A stretch of DNA of 64,000 bases from Cognatundibacterium luofuense (GTDB lineage Bacteria > Pseudomonadota > Gammaproteobacteria > Burkholderiales > Burkholderiaceae_D), in assembly GCF_018139685.1 (NCBI RefSeq), contig NZ_JAGSPN010000002.1, forward strand, positions 1-64,000, in the 5' to 3' direction. A model generated the notes under the pieces. That model searched no databases. It saw only the letters and a program-made list of their open reading frames with translations, and was not told where the DNA came from. Below, piece by piece: positions 27,229 through 35,714 of the stretch (positions within the stretch are counted from its first letter, which is position 1; the number at the start of each line of letters is the position of its first letter). The position numbers and the translations under genes were made by a program.

Positions 27229-27501
27229 CTAGAACTCATTTCATAAATACCCGCGAGATGCGTTTGCCTCATAGCGCGAGCTGGCAAGGCGGACAAGGCA
27301 GTGAATAGCGGTGCTATTCACAACGCGTCCAACGCTGTCCAGCATGCGCTATGAGGCAAACCCTCCGGGAACGGAGGTGCCGGGCGCATTGCTTTGTTGC
27401 GTCGCTTGCACAGGCACCAGCCTGTGCTGCGCAACGGCGCCGCGCACTGCCTCCCGGCACCTCGCGTTCGCACTCGTGGCTATTGATGAAATGAGTTCTA
27501 G
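27229..27501. mobile_element. MITE-like element with nested hairpins
   Basis: Bounded by CTAGAACTCATTTCAT (27229-27244) and its exact reverse complement ATGAAATGAGTTCTAG (27486-27501). Inside are 16-base perfect arms, GTTTGCCTCATAGCGC (27262-27277) and GCGCTATGAGGCAAAC (27346-27361), enclosing a 9-base-stem hairpin at 27301-27321. A second composite hairpin uses GAGGTGCCGGG (27374-27384) and CCCGGCACCTC (27453-27463), enclosing GCACAGGC-ACCA-GCCTGTGC (27408-27427). No open frame of note is present. CTAG at both ends could be a four-base target duplication, as made by some IS5-group elements; this is ambiguous because CTAG is itself palindromic. Confidence 0.75.
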
Positions 27502-27553
27502 TTAGCTGAATAATCATTCACTGGAAACGTTTTTTTACGTCTTCCCGCACATG

Positions 27554-29173
27554 TTATGCATCGGGCAAACATGCCGCTGGCAATTGATACACCTCTTGCC
27601 AGATCATCAGATAGCGCTGTTCCTCCTGCTCCCAGTGCTGATCATCCCAGCCCAGTGCAGTCTGACACAGGCTGCGCAGCGCTGACAAGTGATCACGCCC
27701 GCCTTGCGGCAGGATCAGGCCATAACGTGTGCGGCGCAATAGCAAATCATCCAGATGGCGCACGCTTTCATGCCTTGCACACCAGAGCATTTCTGCCCAC
27801 AGAATCTGCGTACCAGGTACATACAGCGTCGCCGTCAAGGACGTCAGCGTCAGGATTTCCTGTGCTGCATCACCGTAATAGCCGCATAGTCTTTGCCACA
27901 AATCCGGCGCGATGCCTGCGTTTGGCGGCATGAGCGTCGCCACCTGAGTAAATAATGTTTCTTCAGCCTGAGCGTTTCGCGCTACAGGCAGGATTGCCGA
28001 CACACTGTTCAGTGCTTCTCTGGCGATCAGCCGGAAAGTCGTCAGTTTGCCGCCGGTGACGGTCAGCAAACCGTTTTCCTGCCACAGCACATGATCACGC
28101 GAGACTTGCGAAGGATCAGCATGCCCGTCATCCACCACTGGCCGGACGCCTGCATAACATGACAATACATCCGCTGTCGTCAGCGCCAGCGAGGGAAACT
28201 GCCAATGCAATGCACACATCAGATAGTCCACTTCCTGCTGACTGATACGCGGCTCCTGATCAGCCGGTGCGGCATGATCTAAATCCGTGGTTCCAACCAG
28301 CGTTACGCCTTCCCACGGATACAAAAAGACTGGTCGCCCGTCGTCCGGATGCATCAGGCTGACGGCTTGTGCGACAGGCAAACGCCATGCAGGAAACAGT
28401 AAATGACTGCCGCGTAAAGGCCGCAGCTTTTGTGCATCGGGATGCACTTTCCGTAACTGATCCGACCATGCACCACATGCATTAATCACGATTTTTGCTC
28501 TGACTTCGACAGTTTTCCCACCATCGGCACTGCAAAGCGCTGCACCGCACACCTGATCACCGTCGTATATCAGATGCTGCACTTTCAGATAATTACGGCA
28601 CACCGCACCCAGCTTGCGCGCTTCCTGCAGCACACGCAGTACCAGACGCACATCATCTGTCTTTGCATCCAGATAGCACATGCCACCATCCAGGCCTTCT
28701 GCGCGAATATGCGGCGCCAGCCACTGATATTCCGCCTGATCGTACTGATGGCGCGCATGACTGCCCGCCATCTTGTCGTAGATCGCCAGTCCGAGCGCAA
28801 ACAACCAGCGCGATGGCCCTTTGCCACGATAATGACTGAAAGCAAAACTCTGTGGCTGCACCAGCCCCGGTGCTTCAGTCATCAGGCGCTGGCGCTCGCG
28901 GACTGAATCGCGAGTCAGTTTCCACTGCCCCTCCTTCAGATAACGCAAGCCACCGTGCACCAGCTTGGATGAACGGCTGGAGCTGCCCCACGCAAAATCC
29001 TTCTGTTCCGCCAGCAATACACGATAACCTGCACGCGCCGCTTCCAGTGCAATTCCCGCGCCGGTGATACCACCACCTGCAATCAGAATATCCACCTCTG
29101 TGGGTAAGGAATTATCCTTACTAGCAGAACAAAAACGCTGGCTTTGCCAGTCATGTTCAAGGATTGCTGGCAT
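27554..29173 (-). CDS. glpD: FAD-dependent glycerol-3-phosphate dehydrogenase
   Basis: Membrane-associated flavoenzyme (539 residues) that oxidises sn-glycerol-3-phosphate to dihydroxyacetone phosphate and passes electrons to quinone. The FAD motif is ILIAGGGITGAGIALEAARAGY, followed by the GlpD-typical SSSRSSKLVHGGLRYLKEGQWKL (about 63-85), and the C-terminal GlpD accessory domain is present. AAGGAG lies before the ATG at 29173, inside the end of the upstream gene, and only three bases separate that gene's stop from this start, so the two are co-translated. A paralogue elsewhere may be the housekeeping GlpD; this copy probably serves the linked AGPS-like pathway. Confidence 0.85.
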   Translation of the reverse strand: MPAILEHDWQSQRFCSASKDNSLPTEVDILIAGGGITGAGIALEAARAGYRVLLAEQKDFAWGSSSRSSKLVHGGLRYLKEGQWKLTRDSVRERQRLMTEAPGLVQPQSFAFSHYRGKGPSRWLFALGLAIYDKMAGSHARHQYDQAEYQWLAPHIRAEGLDGGMCYLDAKTDDVRLVLRVLQEARKLGAVCRNYLKVQHLIYDGDQVCGAALCSADGGKTVEVRAKIVINACGAWSDQLRKVHPDAQKLRPLRGSHLLFPAWRLPVAQAVSLMHPDDGRPVFLYPWEGVTLVGTTDLDHAAPADQEPRISQQEVDYLMCALHWQFPSLALTTADVLSCYAGVRPVVDDGHADPSQVSRDHVLWQENGLLTVTGGKLTTFRLIAREALNSVSAILPVARNAQAEETLFTQVATLMPPNAGIAPDLWQRLCGYYGDAAQEILTLTSLTATLYVPGTQILWAEMLWCARHESVRHLDDLLLRRTRYGLILPQGGRDHLSALRSLCQTALGWDDQHWEQEEQRYLMIWQEVYQLPAACLPDA

Positions 29174-29176
29174 TGA

Positions 29177-30781
29177 TCAGACTCCTTTGCCGGCAACACA
29201 TTTGCCGGGATTCATCATGTCCTGCGGATCAAAATGGCGGTATATGCTGCGTATTGCATCCAGCCCCGCCTCACCTTTTTCTGTATGCAGATAAGGAGCA
29301 TGGTCCAGACCAACGCCATGCTGGTGGCTGATCGTGCCGCCGAATGCCGTAATCGATTCAGACGCAGCCCTTTTCAAACGTTGCCAACGGCGTAAATCGG
29401 TCTGATAGTCACCACTCAGACGATAGACAAAGGTTGTGTACACGCTCGCACCCTGCGTATATACATGGGACAGATGGGTGTAGGTATGAACCGTTTCCCC
29501 GTCTTCTGCCAGCGCTGCACGGGCAGCCTGTTCTACGGCTTGCATCATTGGTGTAATCCCCGGCCAGTCAGTTGCTGTTTCCACCGTATCAATTGCGTAT
29601 CCCATGTCCCATAAGGTATTACGCAGATACACATTGCGGAAACGCCCGTGCTGCCACTTCTTTCCTAACAAAGTACCCAACCCGACACCGCCGTGCAGCC
29701 GCCAGACCGCTTTTGCCTGCTGCAAAGCCTGCCGCACCTGCAATGCGCTGCCGCTGGCACCGATAATCGCCATACATTTCTGTTCCGCACAGCCGCGCCA
29801 GCGCAGATATCGCTCCAGCCATGCCACTTGCTGAACATGCCCTGCCAGCTTCAGGCTGGTCGCAGTTTCAGTGGCATTCGATAAACGCAGCATTGATAAA
29901 GGCATTTGCTGTTGCGCCATCTGACGTAAAGCCTGCCGCCCGCTTTCCCAATCGGAAAAGCACACTGCAATAAAGCTTTCTTTTTCAGGCAAACGCTGAA
30001 CACGCACCGTTACATCGGTCAGCACACCGATTCTGCCCTCCGAACCCAGCACAAGTTCACGGAGGTCGGTACCGGCCGCAGAAGCCGGAAAAGCGCGGAT
30101 GTCCAGCGTACCGGTCGGTGTTTCCAGATGTCCGCCGGCAAACATTGCTTCAATACGACCGTAACCCAGCGATTGCTGACCAGATGAACGTGTGACTACC
30201 CAGCCGCCCAGACTGGAATATTCAAACGATTGCGGAAAATGTCCCAGCATAAAACCATGAGCACGTAGCTGAGCCTCCAGATCGGGGCCGAGCACGCCGG
30301 CACCGAAAGTCGCCAGTTGCGCTTCCTTGTCCAGCGATTGCAATTGCATCATGCGCTGCATCACCAGTGTGATCACAGGTCGTGACGAAGCCTGCACATT
30401 GACATGCCCGGCAACACTGGTCCCGCCACCGTAAGGAATCACCACGCAGCCGAGCTGCGCCGCCCGCTGCAACACCGCACGGACCTCTTCCCTGCTTTCC
30501 GGAAAAGCCACCGCATCCGGTGTTTGTGCGATCTGTCCGTAGCGTAATTGCAGCCAGTCGGGCAGGCTCTGACCCAGACTGTAGCGGATACGCTGTGCAG
30601 GATTCGTCGTCCATAGTTTTGTGTCGCCCAGTCTTGATGCCGACAACCGGGCAACAGCTGTGTTGAAATCCGCATTTGGGCCAGTTTTAGCCTCTCCGAG
30701 CACTTCGCGCAGGAATTGTTTTGCCTCCGGCACCAGTGCCAGCTGAATCTGCTCATCTCCCCAACCATTCCATCGGCGCAT
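29177..30781 (-). CDS. Alkyl-DHAP synthase-like FAD-binding oxidase
   Basis: Flavoprotein of the VAO/PCMH fold (534 residues) most like alkyldihydroxyacetone-phosphate synthase, the enzyme that makes the ether bond of ether lipids. The FAD-binding PYGGGTSVAGHVN is near residues 115-127, the substrate-side SLGGWVVTRSSGQQSLGYG near 190-208, and the conserved C-terminal histidine cluster reads ISHQHGVGLDHAPYL. The start MRRWNGWGDE at 30781 is preferred over an upstream codon because AAGGACGG precedes it and because it matches the family N-terminus. It is the first gene of the set that continues with glpD. Bacterial members are rarely characterised, and reverse (catabolic) use or another alpha-hydroxy-acid substrate is possible. 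Confidence 0.8.
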   Translation of the reverse strand: MRRWNGWGDEQIQLALVPEAKQFLREVLGEAKTGPNADFNTAVARLSASRLGDTKLWTTNPAQRIRYSLGQSLPDWLQLRYGQIAQTPDAVAFPESREEVRAVLQRAAQLGCVVIPYGGGTSVAGHVNVQASSRPVITLVMQRMMQLQSLDKEAQLATFGAGVLGPDLEAQLRAHGFMLGHFPQSFEYSSLGGWVVTRSSGQQSLGYGRIEAMFAGGHLETPTGTLDIRAFPASAAGTDLRELVLGSEGRIGVLTDVTVRVQRLPEKESFIAVCFSDWESGRQALRQMAQQQMPLSMLRLSNATETATSLKLAGHVQQVAWLERYLRWRGCAEQKCMAIIGASGSALQVRQALQQAKAVWRLHGGVGLGTLLGKKWQHGRFRNVYLRNTLWDMGYAIDTVETATDWPGITPMMQAVEQAARAALAEDGETVHTYTHLSHVYTQGASVYTTFVYRLSGDYQTDLRRWQRLKRAASESITAFGGTISHQHGVGLDHAPYLHTEKGEAGLDAIRSIYRHFDPQDMMNPGKCVAGKGV

Positions 30782-30880
30782 GTTGTCCGTCCTTTTTTCC
30801 GTTTTCTGACAAGTTGCCGTAAGATTAGCGGGGTTCGTCAGGTGCGTATTGCGCACAGACGTCAGGATTTTTGCGAAAAC

Positions 30881-31924
30881 ATGCCAAACACTGCTTCCCG
30901 CCCTGCCAACGGATTATCAACCACACACATGGTCAGCCTTGCGTATCTGCAACCGCTGCAGGATGTGCTGCATGCCCGCAACAGTTCGCTGGAAAAGCTG
31001 ATGCAGCATGCCGGTTTGCGCTATCACGCAGGAGCCGACGTCATCCCCGCCAGCCACTATCTGCAATTACTCGATGCCGGAGCGGCGCTGTTTGATGACA
31101 CTTTTTTTGGTCTGCACTGCGGTGAAAAGACACGGCTTGGCGCTTATAACGTGTACGGACTGATACTGATGAGCTGTCAGGATCTCGGCGAAGCGCTGCA
31201 CCAGACTATGCGCTATGAAGAGCTGGCACATGATCTGGGACGATCTGAATTGCTGACCGACGGCGACTACGCCGAATACCGCTGGCACAGCCATTTTCCG
31301 CAAGCCAGTCGCCATCTGGCGGAAAGCGTGTTCGCCGGTATCCGGGTCTTTGCCGACTGGTTTGCCGGTCAGCCTTTACCTCCGGGCGAATTGCGCTTTC
31401 AGCATGCGGCGCCACCGGATTGCAGCGAATATCTGCGGGTGTTTGGCGCTGTACCTGCATTCAGCGCAGATTGTCATGCGGTGCGTTTTCCCTCCGCCTT
31501 ACTCAGTTTGCCGGTACCCAACGCAGATCAGTCGCTGGCAAGTATGCTGCGTCAGCATGCAGAAACACTGCTGCAAAAAAAACGGCAGCAAGCCATGCCG
31601 GAAATCGTGCGGCTATTGCGGCAATTATTTGAACATCAGTTGAAGAGTGGCGAGGTAAAGCTTGCCGACGCTGCTGCCCATCTGCAAATGAGCGTACGTA
31701 CACTGCAAAGAAAACTATCTGATGCCGGCACTGGTTATCAGCAAGTACTGGATCAGACCAGACATGAGCTTGCTTGCCTGTATCTGGCCAACCCGCAACT
31801 CAGCCTGACGGATATCGCATTCCTGCTCGGCTATCAGGAACAGAGCAGCTTTCAGCATGCGTTCCGCACCTGGAGCGGCGTGACCCCGGGCCAGTACCGG
31901 CAACGACTGCATAAGCCAGCATGA
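30881..31924 (+). CDS. AraC-family regulator
   Basis: A 347-residue AraC/XylS regulator with an N-terminal arabinose-binding-like domain (residues 20-200) and a C-terminal double helix-turn-helix (VKLADAAAHLQMSVRTLQRKLSDAG, then LSLTDIAFLLGYQEQSSFQHAFRTWSGVTPGQYR). It belongs to the OruR/ArgR-like or lipase-regulator type rather than the AraC proper type. The ATG at 30881 lies 99 bp from the divergent AGPS-like gene start, so it probably controls the 30781-27554 set. The upstream in-frame extension runs into that neighbour and is rejected. The effector is unknown. Confidence 0.85.
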   Translation: MPNTASRPANGLSTTHMVSLAYLQPLQDVLHARNSSLEKLMQHAGLRYHAGADVIPASHYLQLLDAGAALFDDTFFGLHCGEKTRLGAYNVYGLILMSCQDLGEALHQTMRYEELAHDLGRSELLTDGDYAEYRWHSHFPQASRHLAESVFAGIRVFADWFAGQPLPPGELRFQHAAPPDCSEYLRVFGAVPAFSADCHAVRFPSALLSLPVPNADQSLASMLRQHAETLLQKKRQQAMPEIVRLLRQLFEHQLKSGEVKLADAAAHLQMSVRTLQRKLSDAGTGYQQVLDQTRHELACLYLANPQLSLTDIAFLLGYQEQSSFQHAFRTWSGVTPGQYRQRLHKPA

Positions 31925-32061
31925 TGCTAATCGCTGCTCGCAACAGCAAAAAACGCACATTCTTGTAATTTTCTGTAAGTAATAGAAAGTAAATATTTAA
32001 ATTAATAAAATTTAATCTCTGCCTTTCTACAATGCGGCCTTTTTTCTGACAGGCCACCCGC

Positions 32062-32820
32062 ATGTTGATCCGACGCATAACAGCGCCGAGTGCTGACAAA
32101 ATTAAGTCTGCCATTACCCGCCTCGATACACCTCTGCTGATTCAGAACAATCCGGAATTTGCCAGTTTCTGTGAAGTGTGGAATTTAGAATCCATGCCAT
32201 CAGAAACGGAAGATCAGCTGGTTCGCATAGTGACAGCTAACCGCGAACGGGAAGCGACCCGTTTCCGTGAAGTCAGTCTGCATCATTTTCTGAACAGTCT
32301 GCACTTACGTCAGGAACAGGATTTTCGCTACCTGAAAGAATTTCCGCTCGCCGCTTTGCACCGGCGCTTACCTGAATATCTTGCGCAACACCGGTTTATT
32401 CCGAAATCCGGCATTGCAGGCAGTGCTTGGATAGGCAGCGGTCAGACAACCACTGGCACCCATTTCGATTTATTCGATAATTTACTGTTTCAGGCCGATG
32501 GTAAAAAAGCGGTCTGGCTCGCGCCTCCGTATGCGATTTCCCGCCGGCAGTATGCACGCAAATACGACCGCTTTGCCCGCCTGGCAACGCCGGAACTGGC
32601 CGGGCTTTCAGATGCTGTCCGCATCGAAGTTCAACGCGGTGATTTGCTGTTTATCCCGCGCCGCTGGTGGCATCAGGTGCAAAACCTGACTCCTTCTTTC
32701 ACCATCAGCGGTTTTCACTACAGCCACACTGAAGTGCTGACGCGGGCAATTCCTGAATATCTGCGCCACGGCGCACATTGTATTAACCCTTTCCGACGAG
32801 AGTGTACCTGCCATGTCTGA
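32062..32820 (+). CDS. JmjC/cupin-8 domain protein
   Basis: Cupin-fold protein (252 residues) of the JmjC-like group, expected to be an Fe(II)/2-oxoglutarate-dependent hydroxylase. The metal ligands are visible: H134 and D136 in GTHFDLFDN and H204 in RRWWHQVQN; a PRRWWHQV element of this form is typical of the family. The target cannot be named; relatives hydroxylate proteins, tRNA or small peptides. A very AT-rich promoter-like stretch precedes it, and its last eight bases overlap the next gene, so the two are a translationally coupled pair. Confidence 0.82.
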   Translation: MLIRRITAPSADKIKSAITRLDTPLLIQNNPEFASFCEVWNLESMPSETEDQLVRIVTANREREATRFREVSLHHFLNSLHLRQEQDFRYLKEFPLAALHRRLPEYLAQHRFIPKSGIAGSAWIGSGQTTTGTHFDLFDNLLFQADGKKAVWLAPPYAISRRQYARKYDRFARLATPELAGLSDAVRIEVQRGDLLFIPRRWWHQVQNLTPSFTISGFHYSHTEVLTRAIPEYLRHGAHCINPFRRECTCHV

Positions 32821-33454
32821 TTTAACCGTACGTTTGCTGAGCAATGCAGATCTGGATGCCCTGCTGGCACTGGAACATAAAAAATGGGAGCCGTCGCAGT
32901 GCGCAACCCGCGAGATGTTATCAACCCGGCTGCAGCATCTGGATAAAACCAGCTGGGGTGCGTTTCGACCGGACGGCGAGCTGGTCGGCAGTTTATTTGT
33001 CATGCGCAAATGCCGCCAGCGGCTGGCTGCAAGTACAAACTGGTATGAAACAACCCATGGCGGAATTGGCTTTCCGCAGGATGATGCGCCCTACTGGTTT
33101 GGCATCAGTCTGACTTGTGACGATATTCACGCGCAATCCGCTTTATTCGCCTTTGCGATGCAACGCGCGCTGGAACAAGGTATACGTTCAGTTTTTCTCG
33201 GCTCACCGGTTCCGGGTTTCGCGAAAGCACGTCAGCAAGAACCTGAACTGAGTCTGCTAACTTATGTCAGCCGGACCCGCAGTGATAAGCGCGGCGGGTC
33301 TGCTGTTCCGGCCGATCCTCAGCTCTACTATTATCATCAGCGCGGCTTTAACCAGATACTGGCAGCGCATGAAAACTATTTCGAGCATGCCGCTGCATTA
33401 AACTGCGCTGCACTGCTTGAATATGTGCTGATACCTGAACCAATTGCTGCATGA
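32813..33454 (+). CDS. Probable GNAT-like acetyltransferase
   Basis: A 213-residue protein whose first 60 residues (TVRLLSNADLDALLALEHKKWEPSQCATREML) resemble the start of GNAT N-acyltransferases, followed by LVGSLFVMRKC as a likely beta4 strand and HAQSALFAFAMQRALEQGIRSVFLGS in the position of the acetyl-CoA binding helix. The clear R-x-x-G-x-G/A loop is missing, so the assignment is moderate. It overlaps the JmjC gene by eight bases, implying paired function, perhaps successive modification of a common substrate. The aromatic GFNQILAAHENYFEH near the end is typical of a GNAT C-terminus. Confidence 0.6.
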   Translation: MSDLTVRLLSNADLDALLALEHKKWEPSQCATREMLSTRLQHLDKTSWGAFRPDGELVGSLFVMRKCRQRLAASTNWYETTHGGIGFPQDDAPYWFGISLTCDDIHAQSALFAFAMQRALEQGIRSVFLGSPVPGFAKARQQEPELSLLTYVSRTRSDKRGGSAVPADPQLYYYHQRGFNQILAAHENYFEHAAALNCAALLEYVLIPEPIAA

Positions 33455-33458
33455 TTAC

Positions 33459-33493
33459 AGCACCGACCGGAATGCAAAACTCCGGTCAGTGCT
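33459..33493. terminator. Hairpin at convergent gene ends
   Basis: AGCACCGACCGGA and TCCGGTCAGTGCT pair with one mismatch around a nine-base loop, between the GNAT-like gene and the sensor-kinase gene end. No T-run follows, so it may be an RNA-stabilising hairpin rather than a true terminator. Confidence 0.35.
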
Positions 33494-35714
33494 GACTATC
33501 CGGCGCGTGCAAGGGCAGAATCAGAGTGAAGGTTGTGCCTTTGTCCGGCTCACTTTCCAGATGAATACGCCCACCGAGTATCTCCGTGACGAGGTTGTAC
33601 ACAATATTCATCCCCAGACCAGAGCCACCCTGACCAAATTTCGTTGTAAAGAAAGGATCAAACACCTTACTCAGGTGATCTGCTGCGATGCCATGTCCGT
33701 CGTCACTGAACCGGATTTCGACAGAGTTTTCTGCATTCAGCGTCGTCGACAATCGCATCAGGCCTTTAGCTCGCCCTTCGAATCCGTGACGTATCGCATT
33801 CGCAATAAAATTACTGATAATCTGCCCCAGCGCGCCCGGATAACTGTTCATACTGATACCCTCCGCCAGCTGCGTTTCCAGCTTATAAGGGGTTTTTAAA
33901 TACATCGACGAATTCGTCAGCAGAATCTCCTGCAGTGTCTCTTTCAAATCGAACTGACGCCGCATATCGCTGGACTGGTCAACCGCAACGTGTTTGAAAC
34001 TGCGTATCAGTTCGGAAGCACGTCCAAGAGACCGCATCAGTACATCTGCACCAAAACTCAGGTTATCCAGTAACTGATTCAGCATGGATCGTTTTAACTG
34101 CCCGCTTTCCATCTCACGACGGAAGCGCCGTATTTCATCCTGCAGCGTACTGGTTACCGTCACGCTATTGCCGATCGGTGTATTCAGCTCATGCGCAATT
34201 CCGGCGACCAGCGCCCCCAGCGATGCCAGTTTTTCTTGCCGGATCACCTCTTCCTGCATCATACGTACCGATTGCAATGCCTGTGCCAGTTCTGCATTCG
34301 ATTGCTCAAGATTGCGCGTTCTCTTTGCAACCCGCTCTTCCAGCTCGGCATTCAGTTCGAGCAATTTCTGCTCCGCGGCCAGCTCACGGGTCACATCCAG
34401 TGGCGTGACGATATAACGTGTTTCATCTCCGACAAAAATCTTCCTCGCGGATAACAGGCAGGTCCGGACAGCACCGTCCGAACGGACCAGTTCGGCCTGA
34501 AACTGGTCAATCTGCTGATCTTCAGCTAGTTGCCAGACAAATTGGGTCAATTGCTCAGGATGTTTCCAGAATCTGACCTGCCAGTCTGCCTGCTGATCTT
34601 TCAGCACCGATTTACTGTAGCCGAATAAATCCACCCAGGCCTGGTTGACAGTTTCTATTTGCCGGTGCTGCAAATCAACCAGAGACAAAGCCAGCGGAGA
34701 TCGTTCAAAAATTTCGGAAAATTTATATTCAGCCTGACGCAGCACCAGTTCTGAACGACGCAGTTTTGAAAGCTGCCGACTCAGCAAGCCCATCATCACC
34801 ATCAGCGCAGCCAGCACCAGAGCGGTGTACATCAGTTTATGCTGTACCCGTTTTTCCCAGCCGGCCAGCATGCTTTCAAAGTCGCGACCGTAGACTACCG
34901 TCACCGGATAATTTTTAATTTTTCTGAATACATACAAACGCCGGAATTCATCGTCCAGCCAGCTGTCATCTTCAATCTCGCCTTCATTTCCCATTGCGGC
35001 AAGCCGTGTAGTCGCATCCTCTGCGGCGATATCACGCCCCGCATAACGTGCCTCAAACGGTGAACGGATGATAATAAATCCCGCATCGGCAATCAGCGCC
35101 AGCATGACATTATTTTCAACAGCGATGCCGTTATATAAATCACCAAAATAAGAAAGACGAATATTGGCACTCAGAATGCCAGTCTGCCTGCCCTCAGCGT
35201 CATAAACATAACGGGACAGGGGCACAACCAGTTGGCTGTCATACGGACTCTGATACGGATGACCGAACACAATCCGGGTATAACCGGGATTCAGTAATAA
35301 AAACTGAATATCATCACGGTCAGCCACATTCACACTGTGCGCAGGAAAATCAGGCGACTCAACCCAGCTTTCGCCGTTTGGATGAATGAACTGCAGCGAC
35401 TTCATAAAACGGGAATCCTGAAGTGCGTTCAGACGCAATAAACGCTGAATCCGGTTTTCATCACTGCTGACATCTGCAATTTGCTCCGCAACCGCATCCA
35501 GCTTACGGGCACCGTCTTCGAGCGTCTGTGTCACATGCTCTTCAAGAATCCGTATTGCCACATGACCATTCGATTTTTCTGCTTCAATGGTTTGTTTACG
35601 GTCGTCGGTAAGACTCCAGTATGTCTGTACGATAATGGCGAAAGCCATGCCAACACCCAGCAACAATAAGCTGAGTTTATGCGAGACAGCACCATTATCC
35701 TGTTTTGGCGTCAT
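33486..35714 (-). CDS. dCache-PAS sensor histidine kinase
   Basis: Inner-membrane sensor kinase (742 residues). Order: a first membrane helix near residues 12-30, a periplasmic dCache-like sensor domain (about 35-280), a second helix near 295-315 (YTALVLAALMVMMGLLS), a PAS domain (about 325-435), a coiled-coil linker (LNAELEERVAKRTRNLEQSNAEL), the phospho-acceptor His508 in GIAHELNTPIGN, and an HATPase domain with FSDDGHGI and GLGMNIVYNLV. No response regulator is adjacent, so its partner is unknown. It overlaps the upstream solute-binding-protein gene by four bases (35711-35714), a coupled pair suggesting that the binding protein presents a ligand to this kinase. Confidence 0.87.
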   Translation of the reverse strand: MTPKQDNGAVSHKLSLLLLGVGMAFAIIVQTYWSLTDDRKQTIEAEKSNGHVAIRILEEHVTQTLEDGARKLDAVAEQIADVSSDENRIQRLLRLNALQDSRFMKSLQFIHPNGESWVESPDFPAHSVNVADRDDIQFLLLNPGYTRIVFGHPYQSPYDSQLVVPLSRYVYDAEGRQTGILSANIRLSYFGDLYNGIAVENNVMLALIADAGFIIIRSPFEARYAGRDIAAEDATTRLAAMGNEGEIEDDSWLDDEFRRLYVFRKIKNYPVTVVYGRDFESMLAGWEKRVQHKLMYTALVLAALMVMMGLLSRQLSKLRRSELVLRQAEYKFSEIFERSPLALSLVDLQHRQIETVNQAWVDLFGYSKSVLKDQQADWQVRFWKHPEQLTQFVWQLAEDQQIDQFQAELVRSDGAVRTCLLSARKIFVGDETRYIVTPLDVTRELAAEQKLLELNAELEERVAKRTRNLEQSNAELAQALQSVRMMQEEVIRQEKLASLGALVAGIAHELNTPIGNSVTVTSTLQDEIRRFRREMESGQLKRSMLNQLLDNLSFGADVLMRSLGRASELIRSFKHVAVDQSSDMRRQFDLKETLQEILLTNSSMYLKTPYKLETQLAEGISMNSYPGALGQIISNFIANAIRHGFEGRAKGLMRLSTTLNAENSVEIRFSDDGHGIAADHLSKVFDPFFTTKFGQGGSGLGMNIVYNLVTEILGGRIHLESEPDKGTTFTLILPLHAPDSQH

